From assembly GCA_036804525.1 (NCBI GenBank), contig DAIRSE010000001.1:62001-126000 (forward strand): a DNA stretch of 64,000 bases. The letters are read 5' to 3'. This stretch comes from JBFLVT01 sp036804525. GTDB lineage: Bacteria; Bacillota; Desulfotomaculia; Desulfotomaculales; JASEER01. The stretch's first letter is position 1. The number at the start of each line of letters is the position of its first letter. A model generated the notes under the pieces. That model made no database searches. It was not told where the DNA came from and saw nothing but the letters and a program-made list of their open reading frames with translations. Shown here piece by piece: positions 7,899 to 17,905 of this stretch. The position numbers and the translations under genes were made by a program.

Positions 7899-9005
7899 AC
7901 AACTGGCGATACTATCTACGGCATCCAGTAAATTTTCCAAAGCGCGGCGCTTACCGAGCTGCCTGCTCGCCATCCGCATGCTTTGCAACTTTGCTGGATT
8001 GCTTTCAAGACTTTTAACAAGCTCGGCTATTTTTAGCCCGGTAACCTCGCTGTCTTTGATGAGTAAAGCAGCGCCCCGGTCGGCCAGGGCCCTGGCGTTA
8101 TACTCCTGGTGATTGCCGGTAGCAAAAGGGTACGGGATAAGGATACTGGGGAGCCCGAGGACGGTGATCTCGGCCAGAGTCGAAGCTCCGGCGCGGCAGA
8201 CAACAAGGTCTGCCGCGGCAAGAAGTTCGGGGATGTTGTAAAAGTAAGGAGCAACAGTAACCTGGCGGGCCTCTTGAGGGTTAAAACCTCTGCTTTTCAG
8301 TCCGGCCAGGAAATCTTCGTAGCCGGCAGTGCCCGTCGCGTGGAAAAAACAGAAACGGCCGTCAGGAACCAGCAGGGGCAACACTTCAAGGAAGGCGTTG
8401 TTCAGCGTCCGGGCCCCCTGGCTCCCACCAAAGGAAACGACGGTGAACAGATCGCCCAGTCCAAGCCTCCTCCTAGCCTCCTCGCGGTTGGCCTGAAGGA
8501 TCTCCGTCCTTACGGGAAGACCGGTAAGGATAACCCGGGCCCGTGACGGGAAGTACTTGTAGGCATCCATAAAGGTTAGCGCCGTTTTAGTAACGTAACG
8601 TGACAGAAGCCTGTTCGTCAGTCCCGGCAGGGCATTTTGCTCGTGAATCAACGTAGGGATCCCCTGGTTGACGGCGGCAAGCACGACCGGACCGCATACG
8701 TATCCCCCCGTGCCGATAACGACCTGTGGCTTGAACTCAGCAATCTTGGCGCGGGCCAGGACGTAACTCCTCCCCGCCTGCCACACAGCCAGAACGTTAT
8801 GGAGAGAAACCTTTCGTCGCAACCCCTTTACGGGAATAGGGAAAAAGGAATAACCAGCCTTGGGAACGATATCGGACTCAAACCCGTGGCTGGCACCGAT
8901 ATAAAGTATCTCGCTGTCGGGGTACCTGTGCAGAATGCCGCCGGCAATGGCCAGGGCGGGATAAACGTGCCCGCCTGTTCCTCCACCCGTCAAAACTACC
9001 CGCAC
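7890..9005 (-). CDS. murG: UDP-GlcNAc:lipid I N-acetylglucosaminyltransferase MurG
   Basis: Peripheral membrane GT28 glycosyltransferase that makes lipid II from lipid I. The N-terminal glycine loop LTGGGTGGHVYPALAIAG and the donor-site motifs FGGSQGARTLNN and GASTLAEITVLGLPSILIPY are present. A longer open frame exists upstream, but it would run through ftsW. The GTG at 9005 (VRVVLTGGGTGG) has AGGTGAGG about 9 nt upstream and gives 371 aa, the family's usual size. The extreme C-terminus (SCDR-stop) and the TGA are encoded by the end of repeat copy A, so the 3' end may have been rewritten by that element. Confidence 0.95.
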   Translation of the reverse strand: MRVVLTGGGTGGHVYPALAIAGGILHRYPDSEILYIGASHGFESDIVPKAGYSFFPIPVKGLRRKVSLHNVLAVWQAGRSYVLARAKIAEFKPQVVIGTGGYVCGPVVLAAVNQGIPTLIHEQNALPGLTNRLLSRYVTKTALTFMDAYKYFPSRARVILTGLPVRTEILQANREEARRRLGLGDLFTVVSFGGSQGARTLNNAFLEVLPLLVPDGRFCFFHATGTAGYEDFLAGLKSRGFNPQEARQVTVAPYFYNIPELLAAADLVVCRAGASTLAEITVLGLPSILIPYPFATGNHQEYNARALADRGAALLIKDSEVTGLKIAELVKSLESNPAKLQSMRMASRQLGKRRALENLLDAVDSIASCDR

Positions 9006-9016
9006 CCGGCAACACC

Positions 9017-10120
9017 TCACCTGTTGACTGCATATTTCGATATGTTTAGCAAGATACCTACTCCTATCAGGGTGAATAGCAGTGAAGTGCCGCCAGAGCT
9101 TATAAAAGGCAGGGTGATTCCGGTGATCGGCAAGCTGCCAGTCACAACCCCGATGTTGATTATCGCCTGCAACACAATGCCCGCGGTTATACCAGTCGCT
9201 AGAAGACCGGCGAAAGGATCCGGGGCGGCCACGGCAATGCGCAGCCCACGCCATACAAAAAGCATAAACAGGATAATGATCAACGTGGCGCCTATAAACC
9301 CTAATTCCTCCCCGATGACGGCAAATATGAAGTCAGTATGCTGTTCAGGGAGATAGAGAAACTTTTGCTTCCCCTGCCCGAGCCCCGTGCCGAACAGCCC
9401 TCCCGACCCCAAGGCGTAAAGGGATTGGATGATGTGGAAGCCGCTGCCCTGAGGATCCTGCCAAGGGTCGAGAAAAGCCAGGAATCTTTTCATCCGGTAA
9501 GGCTCGAAGTAAATAGCCGCCCCGACCAGGGCCACGCCAATGATCCCTAGACTTCCCAAAACACGCATTGGGACCCCTGCTGCAAAAAGCATCAGGAAAA
9601 CCGTTCCGACAAGCGTCATTGCTGTTCCAAGGTCCGGCTGCAGCAGGATCAGCCCGCCAGCTAATCCGGCCACAATTAGGAAGGGCAGCACCCCTTTAGT
9701 GAAAGACCGTATCTGCTCCCTCTTTTTGGCAAGCCCGAAGGCGGTAAAAGCGATCACGCAGAGTTTTACAAGTTCTGACGGCTGGAAAGTAAAGCTCCCC
9801 ACTCCTATCCAGCGCCTGGCGCCGTGTGATTCCACGCCAATCCCCGGGATCAGGACCAGGAGCAAGAGTATAAACGCCCCCACTAGCATCCAGCCTGCAT
9901 ACTGCTTCAGCCGCCAGTAATCGAAATTCATAGCGAGGAACATCGCGGTCAGGGCCAGCACAGCCCAGACCAGCTGCCGCTTAAAAAACAAGAAGCTGTC
10001 GTGGTACCGGACCAGTGCACTGTACTCGCTTGCGCTCAACACCATGATGACGCCGATGCTGAGCAGCATCAGTACGGTTATAAACAGCAGGAAGTCGGGT
10101 GCCCCCTTCTTCGGACGCAT
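9017..10120 (-). CDS. ftsW: SEDS peptidoglycan glycosyltransferase FtsW (SpoVE-like)
   Basis: Polytopic SEDS-family lipid II polymerase of the divisome. The start is the ATG at 10120 (MRPKKGAPDF) with GGGGAGAGGAACTG upstream, giving 367 aa and about ten membrane segments; the open frame beyond it overlaps murD and is not real. SEDS signatures include WIGVGSFTFQPSELVKL, the FLDPWQDPQGSGFHIIQS loop containing the conserved catalytic Asp, and the C-terminal ITLPFISSGGTSLL. It lies between murD and murG and pairs functionally with the spoVD-type PBP of the same operon. SpoVE is a paralogue that cannot be excluded by sequence alone. Confidence 0.94.
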   Translation of the reverse strand: MRPKKGAPDFLLFITVLMLLSIGVIMVLSASEYSALVRYHDSFLFFKRQLVWAVLALTAMFLAMNFDYWRLKQYAGWMLVGAFILLLLVLIPGIGVESHGARRWIGVGSFTFQPSELVKLCVIAFTAFGLAKKREQIRSFTKGVLPFLIVAGLAGGLILLQPDLGTAMTLVGTVFLMLFAAGVPMRVLGSLGIIGVALVGAAIYFEPYRMKRFLAFLDPWQDPQGSGFHIIQSLYALGSGGLFGTGLGQGKQKFLYLPEQHTDFIFAVIGEELGFIGATLIIILFMLFVWRGLRIAVAAPDPFAGLLATGITAGIVLQAIINIGVVTGSLPITGITLPFISSGGTSLLFTLIGVGILLNISKYAVNR

Positions 10121-10139
10121 CAGTTCCTCTCCCCTTCTG

Positions 10140-11498
10140 TTACCCTTCGGCAGCCATCCTCTTGACAATCTCGCGGAACAGGTCCCCGCGCTCTTCGTAG
10201 TCTCTAAACATATCCCAGCTGGCGCAGGCCGGTGAAAGCAGGACCACGTCTCCGGGTTCGGCGTTGTCGTGGGCCAATCTGACCGCGTCCTTGAGGTCAG
10301 TCGCCCGCAGTATCTTCTCAAGTCCCTGCTCTCTGGCATCCTGGGCGATCTCTTCCGCACTTTCGCCGAGCACAACCAGAGCCCGTACTCTGCCGGGAAA
10401 ACGGGCGGCAAATTCTTTGAAGCTGTTGCCCTTGTTCCGTCCCCCGGCAATCAGGACAATCGGTTCCCGGAAAGCCTCAAGAGCCTTAATTGAAGCGTCG
10501 GGATTGGTCCCCTTGGAATCGTTGATGTAACGAACGCCTTCTATTATCCCGACCTCTTCCAGACGATGGGGAACCCCCCTGAATTCGGTCAGCGCCTCGC
10601 CAATGATCTTCGGCCTTACGCCCATGACCCAAGCCGCAGCCGTAGCCGCGAGCGCGTTTTCCAGGTTGTGATAGCCGGGTATACGCAGGTTCCCGGCAGG
10701 GCAGACGCTACAGGTACCCTGGGATCCGGCAGCCATTATCTGGCCGTCCTGGACAAAAATCCCTTGCTCTAGCCTATGTCGCCTGCTGAAAAATATGACC
10801 CGGCCAGGACAGCGGGGAGCAAGCGCGGCGGTAATGGGATCATCGTAATTAAGCACGGTAAGATCGTTAGAAGCCTGATTCTTAAAGATGGCCGCCTTGG
10901 CATCGACGTATGCTTCGAGGGAGCCGTGGCGGTCGATGTGGTCGGGAGTAATATTTAGGATTGCCGCAACACGGGGCCGGAATGTAGGTGCTGTTTCCAG
11001 CTGAAAACTAGAGACCTCCAGTACAATTACGTCCTCCGGTCCGTATCGCTCCACTTCACTGATAAAAGGCACACCTATATTCCCGGCAATCAGCGTGTTT
11101 TTCCCGGCGTGCCGGAAGATTTCCCCCACAAGGGCAGTCGTCGTCGTCTTACCGTTGGTTCCAGTGATGGCCACGACAGGAGCACGGCAAAACCGCCAGG
11201 CAAGTTCAAGCTCCCCGATAACGGGAATGCCAGCTGTACGGGCGGCAGTGGCCGGCTCAATGGTTCCCGGCACCCCGGGGCTGATTACGACCAGGGCCCA
11301 GCGCCCGGGCTCAACCTGCGGGTATGCTCCCAGGGCCAGTTCGACATCAGGAGCATCCTCCTGGATACCTTCAAAAGCATCGGCGGACTTGGCATCGGTG
11401 AGCGTAACCCTGGCCCCCTTGGAAACCAGAAAACGGCTGGCGGCGCGACCGCTCTTACCAGCCCCGACCACCAGCACATTAAGGCCTGCGAGATTCAT
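10140..11498 (-). CDS. murD: UDP-N-acetylmuramoylalanine--D-glutamate ligase MurD
   Basis: ATP-dependent ligase adding D-Glu to UDP-MurNAc-L-Ala. The 452-aa protein begins with a Rossmann-like GAGKSGRAASRFL segment, has the P-loop ITGTNGKTTTTALVGEIF, the domain-III motif YINDSKGTNPDASIKAL and a C-terminal LLSPACASWDMFRDYEERG. The ATG at 11498 is preceded by GAGGTGACAGT. About 157 nt separate it from mraY, a larger gap than elsewhere in the operon. Confidence 0.97.
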   Translation of the reverse strand: MNLAGLNVLVVGAGKSGRAASRFLVSKGARVTLTDAKSADAFEGIQEDAPDVELALGAYPQVEPGRWALVVISPGVPGTIEPATAARTAGIPVIGELELAWRFCRAPVVAITGTNGKTTTTALVGEIFRHAGKNTLIAGNIGVPFISEVERYGPEDVIVLEVSSFQLETAPTFRPRVAAILNITPDHIDRHGSLEAYVDAKAAIFKNQASNDLTVLNYDDPITAALAPRCPGRVIFFSRRHRLEQGIFVQDGQIMAAGSQGTCSVCPAGNLRIPGYHNLENALAATAAAWVMGVRPKIIGEALTEFRGVPHRLEEVGIIEGVRYINDSKGTNPDASIKALEAFREPIVLIAGGRNKGNSFKEFAARFPGRVRALVVLGESAEEIAQDAREQGLEKILRATDLKDAVRLAHDNAEPGDVVLLSPACASWDMFRDYEERGDLFREIVKRMAAEG

Positions 11499-11655
11499 AC
11501 TGTCACCTCATGCATGAAATGGTTAAATCTTTTTCTTCGACTAATGACGGAGAAGCCAATAACTATTTACAAATTCCCGTATGGCCCGGCACTCAACTCG
11601 AAGAACCGTTATCTTTAAAACTACCGTCAGTCTTCGAGACACTAGAAAGTTGGAT

Positions 11656-12675
11656 TTATCCGCCTTGGCCAAGCCGGTAGAGACCCAGCAGGCCGATTAT
11701 GGCCGTGAGCAGGCCTATCAGCCAGAAAGTCGCAACTACCCGTGTTTCCGTCCAGCCCATCAGTTCAAAATGATGGTGGAGAGGGGCCATCCGGAGAACG
11801 CGCCGGCCAAAGACCTGAAAAGAAAACACCTGAACAATCACGGACAGGGTTTCTATAACATAGATACCGCCAATGAATGCCAGGAAAAGTTCGCTCCGTG
11901 TCAATACGGCGGCCGCCGCCAGCCCGCCTCCCAGGGCCAGCGAACCCGTATCGCCCATAAAAACGCGTGCGGGATAACGGTTGTAATAAAGAAACCCCAG
12001 GCACCCGCCTACTATTGACCCTAAAACCACAGCCACCCAGGTCTTATCCATAATGATGGCGATGAGGGCGAAGGCAAACGCCGCAATGGCTGTGGCACCT
12101 GCGGCCAGACCATCTAAACCGTCGGTAAGGTTGACGGCGTTGGCCGAACCAAGGAGAACAACGACAGTAAACCCGAGGAAGAACCACCAGCCCAAGTCTA
12201 TGCTGATCCCCCCCGGCTGCAGAAAACCGCTGAAAGGAATAACCAGGTCCGTACCCCTACCAAGAAAGAATACCGCGACAACAGCCAGGATGACAGCTAC
12301 AACCACCTGGCACAGTAGCTTTTGGCGGGCTTTAAGGCCTAAGGGGCGCCGGAGGGCGATCTTGAGAAAGTCATCAATAAACCCGACCGCCCCGTAGCTG
12401 AGCATTACCAGGAGGACGATCAGCCCTTCCTTCAATCCGCTCAGGTTCGGCGTGCCCCGGTAGAGAGCAATAGTGGCCAGTACCGCCACTATAATCCCAA
12501 AAAGAAACATGATTCCCCCCATTGTGGGAGTACCAGCCTTCTTAAGGTGTGAGCGGGGCCCGTCTGAACGAACGTGTTGGCCAAACTTTAACCAGCGAAG
12601 GGCCGGTATCAGAAAGGGACCGGTAAGGATGGTTGCCACCAGCGCAATCCCTCCGGCAAGCAACACCAGGTTCAC
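11656..12675 (-). CDS. mraY: Phospho-N-acetylmuramoyl-pentapeptide transferase MraY
   Basis: Polytopic enzyme forming lipid I on undecaprenyl phosphate. The family motifs KKAGTPTMGGI, NLTDGLDGLA (catalytic Asp residues), FMGDTGSLALGG and MAPLHHHFELMGW are all present. The start is taken as the GTG at 12675 (VNLVLLAGG), which overlaps the murF stop as GTGA and has AAGGAG about 10 nt upstream, giving 339 aa with roughly ten membrane segments. A longer ATG start would lie inside murF. Confidence 0.96.
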   Translation of the reverse strand: MNLVLLAGGIALVATILTGPFLIPALRWLKFGQHVRSDGPRSHLKKAGTPTMGGIMFLFGIIVAVLATIALYRGTPNLSGLKEGLIVLLVMLSYGAVGFIDDFLKIALRRPLGLKARQKLLCQVVVAVILAVVAVFFLGRGTDLVIPFSGFLQPGGISIDLGWWFFLGFTVVVLLGSANAVNLTDGLDGLAAGATAIAAFAFALIAIIMDKTWVAVVLGSIVGGCLGFLYYNRYPARVFMGDTGSLALGGGLAAAAVLTRSELFLAFIGGIYVIETLSVIVQVFSFQVFGRRVLRMAPLHHHFELMGWTETRVVATFWLIGLLTAIIGLLGLYRLGQGG

Positions 12676-14072
12676 GGTGTCTCCACTCCTTGCTCTGCGG
12701 CCCACTGCTCCAGGCCGGCCACGACAGTTTCCATCTTCATCCCCCGGGAACCCTTAACAAGGACGAACTCACGCCTCGCAAGGATCTCTTTCAAGACGTT
12801 CAGCGCTTCTTCGTTGTCTGCGCACGGACGAATTCTGTCCGCAGCCATGCCGCTTTCAAGCGCTCCGCGTGCTGTTTCCCGGGCCAGGTCACCAACCGTA
12901 ACCAGGTAGCCGATACCTTCCCGGGCACAGGCTTCTCCAACTTTGTAATGCGCCTCTCGCGCCCGCTCCCCGAGCTCGAACATGCTTCCAAGTACGGCCA
13001 CCGTCGGCCTTGTCCCGGCCACTTCTTTGAGCACGGCCAGCGCCGCCCGCATGGAAGCGGGGTTGGCGTTGTATGCGTCGTTAAGTATGGTGATTCCCCC
13101 CGAGTCAATAATCGTCTGCCGCATCGGCGAAAGCTGCAGCCGCATCAGTCCCTGCTGGATGGACACAAAATCCATGCCCATTTCAATGCCGACCCCGATA
13201 GCCGCCAGAGCATTGACGGCGTTGTGGCGTCCGGGAATAGGCAACTCAAGGAGGTGTTCACGCCCGTCAACACTGACGGTGTTCCGAGAGCCCCCGTCTG
13301 CAGGCTGGTAAGCGAGGAGCCGGATAGCGGCGGCTGGCGAAGTCCCGAAAAAGCGTACGCGTCCCTGGCAGCGCCGGGCCTGTTCAGCAAGATAAGGGCT
13401 TTCCGCGTTCAGGAGGGCAAACCCGTCCTTACCTATGAAGTCAAGGACTTCTCCTTTGGCCCGGGCAATGTTCTCCACTGACCCAAGGCGCTCGATGTGG
13501 GTTTCACCGATATTAGTGATTACCGCGCCGTGGGGTTCGGCTATAGATGCCAGTTGGGCGATTTCACCCGGTCCGCGCATCCCCATCTCGACCACGGCCA
13601 CCTGGTGGTCCTGGTTCAGCTCCAACAAGGTCAGGGGAACGCCAATCTCATTATTAAAATTGCCCCTGGTAGCCAGCACCCTAAACCTTACCGCAAGGGC
13701 GGCGGCAACCATGTCCTTGGTTGTTGTTTTTCCCGTGCTGCCCGTAACGGCAATGACGGGTACCCTGCAGGCCCGCCGGTTATGTTTGGCCAAGGTCTGA
13801 AGGCCCAGCAGCGTGTCCTTTACGCGGACTACGGCTATTTCCCCGTGCAAAGAGATATCCCTGTGGATCAATACCGCTGCCGCCCCGCGTGCCGTGGCCT
13901 CAGCCACAAAGTCGTGTCCGTCGAAACGCGGTCCCCGTAAGGGAACGTAAAGCTCACCCCCGTTTATCTGCCGCGAGTCAGTGCTGACGCTGTCCAGGGT
14001 GAGCCCCGGTTCGCCGCATAGAATCTCGCCTCCGGTAACGGCGGCAATTTCCGCCAGGCTCAGTCTAAGCAT
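12672..14072 (-). CDS. murF: UDP-N-acetylmuramoyl-tripeptide--D-Ala-D-Ala ligase MurF
   Basis: Completes the UDP-MurNAc-pentapeptide. The start is the ATG at 14072 (MLRLSLAEIAAVTGG), 8 nt inside the end of murE; an upstream extension in frame is a shadow of murE. The resulting 466-aa protein has the P-loop VTGSTGKTTTKDMVAAAL, MGMRGPGEIAQLA, and the C-terminal VLGSMFELGERA and LVKGSRGMKME. The start of mraY overlaps its stop codon. Confidence 0.96.
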   Translation of the reverse strand: MLRLSLAEIAAVTGGEILCGEPGLTLDSVSTDSRQINGGELYVPLRGPRFDGHDFVAEATARGAAAVLIHRDISLHGEIAVVRVKDTLLGLQTLAKHNRRACRVPVIAVTGSTGKTTTKDMVAAALAVRFRVLATRGNFNNEIGVPLTLLELNQDHQVAVVEMGMRGPGEIAQLASIAEPHGAVITNIGETHIERLGSVENIARAKGEVLDFIGKDGFALLNAESPYLAEQARRCQGRVRFFGTSPAAAIRLLAYQPADGGSRNTVSVDGREHLLELPIPGRHNAVNALAAIGVGIEMGMDFVSIQQGLMRLQLSPMRQTIIDSGGITILNDAYNANPASMRAALAVLKEVAGTRPTVAVLGSMFELGERAREAHYKVGEACAREGIGYLVTVGDLARETARGALESGMAADRIRPCADNEEALNVLKEILARREFVLVKGSRGMKMETVVAGLEQWAAEQGVETP

Positions 14073-15540
14073 GGTAATTCGTGTACCCCATTTCGGCCAG
14101 TGCAGCGCGCGCAACATCCCGGTCATCGAAAGGATACTTGGTCCTGCCGACAATCTGGTAAGTCTCGTGACCCTTACCTGCAATAACGACAATGTCGCCG
14201 TTTTTCGCCATCCTCAGAGCGGTACGAATCGCATCCCTGCGGTCGGAAACCACCGTGTAGCTCCCGCCGGCGCCTCGGACACCCGGCTCGATATCAGCAA
14301 TAATAGCCAGGGGGTCCTCCGTCCGGGGGTTGTCGGAGGTAATGACCGAGAAATCGGCAAGGCGGGCGCTGATCGCCCCCATCCGGGGTCTCTTGCCGCG
14401 GTCGCGGTCGCCGCCGCAGCCAAAGACCGATATCACCCGCCCGGGCGCGATCTCCCGCGCCGCCCGGAGGACATTTTCAAGACCGTCGGGGGTATGCGCA
14501 TAATCCACAATGACCGTGAAATCTTGTCCCGCGTCAACCCGCTCAAATCGTCCGGGAACGCCGGGCACTTTTGACAGTGCAGTCGCGATGTCATTCGCAG
14601 GGATACCTTCGCCCAGGGCGGCAGCAGCCACGCCAAGACTGTTGTAGACATTGAAAAGTCCGGTAAGCTTAAGGCTAAGCTTAAATTCTCCCCAGGGGCT
14701 CAATACTTTAAAGGCTGCCCCTTTGGGGGTTACCCGAACGTCATCCGCGCGCACATCGGCGTCGGAGTGCAGGCCATAGGTAATGACCCGGTTCTTGCAG
14801 GATGCCTTCAACCTTAAGCCGTAAGGGTCATCGGTATTCACCACGGCTATGGCGCCGGCGCGCTGTTCAAGAAACAGCCGCTCCTTGGCCGCATAATAGC
14901 TCTCCATGTCCCCGTGGAAATCCAGGTGATCCTGCGTCAAGTTGCTAAAAATAGCGGTGTCAATACTTTCAGGATCAACCCGGTGAAGCGTAAGCGCATG
15001 TGAAGACACTTCCATTACAACCCTGGTTACCCCGCTGTCACGCATCTGCCGGAAAAGCCTCTGCAGGTCCAGCGATTCCGGGGTGGTCCTCTCTACCGGG
15101 ACAACCTGATCGTCGATAAGGCACTGGATAGTGCCGATAAGTCCGGTATTAAACCCCAGATGCCTGTAGATCGATCTCATCAGGTAAGTGGTAGTGGTTT
15201 TCCCGTTCGTTCCGGTTACCCCAACGATGTGCAATTCGCGGGCAGGGTAGCCATAAAACCGCGCGGCCACTGCCGCCAAAGCCTTCCGCGGGTCGGGAAC
15301 AGCCGCCCAGGCAAAACCCTCGGGAAGGCCCTCGGGACGCTGGACCACAAAAGCTACAGCCCCGTTCGCAGCCGCATCCGGAATGAAATTGTGGCCGTCA
15401 AGATTAAAACCAGGAATGGCCACGAAAAGAAACCCCCGGGCCACGTTCCTGGAATCGTAAGCTATCCCTTTGAGATCGACGAAAAGGTCTCCGCCCATCG
15501 CCAGAACGGGTAGTCCCTCAAGCAATTCTTTAAACTGCAT
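14065..15540 (-). CDS. murE: UDP-MurNAc-L-Ala-D-Glu--meso-diaminopimelate ligase MurE
   Basis: Adds the third residue of the stem peptide. The P-loop GVTGTNGKTTTTYLMRSI and the carbamylated-lysine region are visible. The substrate-selecting motif is DNPR (within TSDNPRTEDP), which marks meso-DAP rather than L-lysine enzymes. The ATG at 15540 has AGGAGGTGGGTTA immediately upstream and gives 491 aa. It follows the spoVD-type PBP and overlaps murF by 8 nt. Confidence 0.96.
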   Translation of the reverse strand: MQFKELLEGLPVLAMGGDLFVDLKGIAYDSRNVARGFLFVAIPGFNLDGHNFIPDAAANGAVAFVVQRPEGLPEGFAWAAVPDPRKALAAVAARFYGYPARELHIVGVTGTNGKTTTTYLMRSIYRHLGFNTGLIGTIQCLIDDQVVPVERTTPESLDLQRLFRQMRDSGVTRVVMEVSSHALTLHRVDPESIDTAIFSNLTQDHLDFHGDMESYYAAKERLFLEQRAGAIAVVNTDDPYGLRLKASCKNRVITYGLHSDADVRADDVRVTPKGAAFKVLSPWGEFKLSLKLTGLFNVYNSLGVAAAALGEGIPANDIATALSKVPGVPGRFERVDAGQDFTVIVDYAHTPDGLENVLRAAREIAPGRVISVFGCGGDRDRGKRPRMGAISARLADFSVITSDNPRTEDPLAIIADIEPGVRGAGGSYTVVSDRRDAIRTALRMAKNGDIVVIAGKGHETYQIVGRTKYPFDDRDVARAALAEMGYTNYHA

Positions 15541-15606
15541 TAACCCACCTCCTGTGGGGAAGGGATGCCATACAATCCACAATATAGCAAATGAGGTTAT
15601 GAGGTG

Positions 15607-17781
15607 TTAATCCCCTACCTCCGGGCCGCTCGCTGGAGGCTTAAACTCCACCTTGATGATGGTACCCCGATCAACCTTTCGTCCCGGGGCTATCGATTGC
15701 TTGAAAGCAATACCCGTACCCGACGGCTCCATCCTTAATTCAAGGCTTTCAAGAAGGGCACCGGCCTGCTTTATTGTCAATCCCGACACGTCGGGCACCG
15801 TTACCTGGCCTTCCAACGGCGGGCCGGCCTTGAGGTCCAGAATGACTGTCGTGCCCGCTTTTACCGTCGCCCCGGCCTTCGGGATCTGCTCATAAACAAC
15901 CGACCCCTGCCCGCGGATTACGAAGTTCAGGCCGGCGGCGCGCAAATCGTTCACGGCTTCGTCAAGCGGCAAGTTAACGATCTGGGGCACCGTAACCTCC
16001 ACCGGCGGTTCTTCCTGAACCCAGGGATTAAGGGGGGCAGGCCGCGGCAAGTTCTTCTGCTCGGGCACCCCAAGGTAACGCAGGGTGTCCTGCATCACAG
16101 CCTGGAAGGACGGCGCGGCGACCTGGCTGCCGAAGTAAACCCCGCCCTTCGGTTCGCTCACCATTACCAGTATAACCGCACGCGGGTCGTCAACCGGAGC
16201 GAAACCCACGAAAGAGGACACATATTTACCGCTGACGTACCCGCCCGATGGGCCTACAACCTGGGCTGTACCGGTCTTGCCGCCCACCCTGTAGCCTTCG
16301 ATATAGGCATTTCGGCCTGTACCGTATAACACAACATTTTCGAGGTGAGTAGCCAGTTCCCTTGATGTCTGTTCAGAAATCACCCGGCGGACGATCTTCG
16401 GTTTAAACTCTTTAACGACTCTACCGTTATTATCTGTGACAGCCTTAACCAGCTGAGGCTGCATTAAATTCCCGCCGTTTACCGCAGCGGATACCGCAGT
16501 TACCAGTTGAATCGGCGTCACGGCGATCGACTGGCCGATTGACATCGTCGCCAGGTCCAAGGTTTTAACGTTCTTCTCGGGGATCAAAATGCCGTGCGCC
16601 TCGCCGGGCAGCCCGATTCCTGTTGTAACGCCAAACCCGTAACCTTTAATGTACTTGTAGAACCGCTCCTTGCCGAGGTCAAGCCCTATCTTGATAAATC
16701 CCGGGTTGCAGGAATTCTGCACAACTTCGGCCAGGCTCTGCGATCCGTGCCCGCCGTACTTCCAACATCTGATCGTGCGATCCGCAACCTTGACATACCC
16801 GGGGTCAAAGAAACGGTCCGTCGGTTTTACCGTTTTCTCCTCCATGGCCGCGGACAGGGTGATGATCTTGAAAGTCGAACCGGGCTCATAATTATACCAA
16901 ATGGCAGGGTTCCGATCCCACGTGTTTTGCGGGTAATCGCTCCACTTGTTCGGGTCGTAGCTGGGGCGGTTGCCCATACCCAGGATTTCCCCTGTCTTCG
17001 GGTCCATCACGATAATTACTGCGTTGGCCGGATTAAAGGTGTCAACAATGCGGTCCAGCTCGCGCTCAACGAAGTACTGGATGGTTTCGTCAATGGTCAG
17101 CAAGAGGTTGTGGCCTTGAACGGGCTTGAAGTATTTATGCTCAGCCGTTGGAATCGGGTGTCCCCAGGCATCGTATTCCATGACGATGCGTCCGGGGATA
17201 CCGCGGAGTTCTTCTTCCAACGCTTTTTCGATGCCGGTAAGCCCCTGGTTGTCAACACCCACGAACCCCAAAACGTGAGCGGCAAGAGTTCCTTTTCGGT
17301 ATTCCCGGCGGCTCTCCTCCACAAAACCAATGCCATCCAGAACGTCCGGCCTGTCATCCTTCTTCTCTTCAGCCTTGGCTTTCTTCAAAGCGCGGGACAG
17401 TTCGTAGTCCACCTTGCGCTTGATCCAGACAAAGGACTGCTTCTTGGTGATCAGTTGGTAAACTTTATCCGGGTCCATTTGCAAGATGGCAGCCGCTTTC
17501 TGCGCTGTCGCGCTCGGATTCTTAATTTGTGAAGGAATAGCAAAAACGGAGTCCACACTTACACTCGTAACAAGCTCCCGGCCGTTACGGTCATAAATGG
17601 TACCCCGTTTGGCTTCTACCGGAATGTCCCGCATCCGGTTCTCAAGCGCATCGGTCCGCAGCTTATCCCCCATAAAGAACTGGATGTAGGCCAGGCGAAA
17701 TATAAGCAGGCCTAAGGCGGTAGCGGTCAGCAAGAACAGGGTTATAATCCTCTTACGCATAGCAATGTTTGTTGCCAGCAT
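15607..17781 (-). CDS. spoVD: SpoVD/FtsI-type class B penicillin-binding protein with two PASTA domains
   Basis: Transpeptidase of 724 aa: short cytoplasmic tail, one membrane segment (about 12-34), a PBP dimerisation domain (KRGTIYDRNGREL), then the transpeptidase domain with STFK at 302-305, SCN at 357-359 and KTGT at 502-505. Two PASTA domains follow at about 585-645 and 650-715 (VTVPQIVNLPLDEAVNDL; VTVPDVSGLTIKQAG). The ATG at 17781 has GGAGG 6 nt upstream. It is the only class B PBP in the dcw cluster, so it may serve both vegetative division and spore cortex formation; B. subtilis has separate pbpB and spoVD here. The symbol could equally be ftsI. Confidence 0.9.
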   Translation of the reverse strand: MLATNIAMRKRIITLFLLTATALGLLIFRLAYIQFFMGDKLRTDALENRMRDIPVEAKRGTIYDRNGRELVTSVSVDSVFAIPSQIKNPSATAQKAAAILQMDPDKVYQLITKKQSFVWIKRKVDYELSRALKKAKAEEKKDDRPDVLDGIGFVEESRREYRKGTLAAHVLGFVGVDNQGLTGIEKALEEELRGIPGRIVMEYDAWGHPIPTAEHKYFKPVQGHNLLLTIDETIQYFVERELDRIVDTFNPANAVIIVMDPKTGEILGMGNRPSYDPNKWSDYPQNTWDRNPAIWYNYEPGSTFKIITLSAAMEEKTVKPTDRFFDPGYVKVADRTIRCWKYGGHGSQSLAEVVQNSCNPGFIKIGLDLGKERFYKYIKGYGFGVTTGIGLPGEAHGILIPEKNVKTLDLATMSIGQSIAVTPIQLVTAVSAAVNGGNLMQPQLVKAVTDNNGRVVKEFKPKIVRRVISEQTSRELATHLENVVLYGTGRNAYIEGYRVGGKTGTAQVVGPSGGYVSGKYVSSFVGFAPVDDPRAVILVMVSEPKGGVYFGSQVAAPSFQAVMQDTLRYLGVPEQKNLPRPAPLNPWVQEEPPVEVTVPQIVNLPLDEAVNDLRAAGLNFVIRGQGSVVYEQIPKAGATVKAGTTVILDLKAGPPLEGQVTVPDVSGLTIKQAGALLESLELRMEPSGTGIAFKQSIAPGRKVDRGTIIKVEFKPPASGPEVGD

Positions 17782-17905
17782 ACCGATCCTCCAATTCCCG
17801 CTCGCCGCCCGGAACCCTGCTTTAGTTGTCGTGCCATTTTATTCCTGCTGCGGTGCCGTTCGGTTCCAGATGCAGACTATATGGTTGTACTCGGCGACTT
17901 AATTT

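Noticed and set aside
9006..9254. N-terminal extension of MurG in an open frame overlapping ftsW
   Set aside because: Composition is unlike MurG, it lies inside ftsW, and a GTG with a good ribosome site at 9005 gives the normal length.
10121..10450. N-terminal extension of FtsW in an open frame overlapping murD
   Set aside because: It is a shadow of murD; the ATG at 10120 has a strong ribosome site and starts at the conserved N-terminus.
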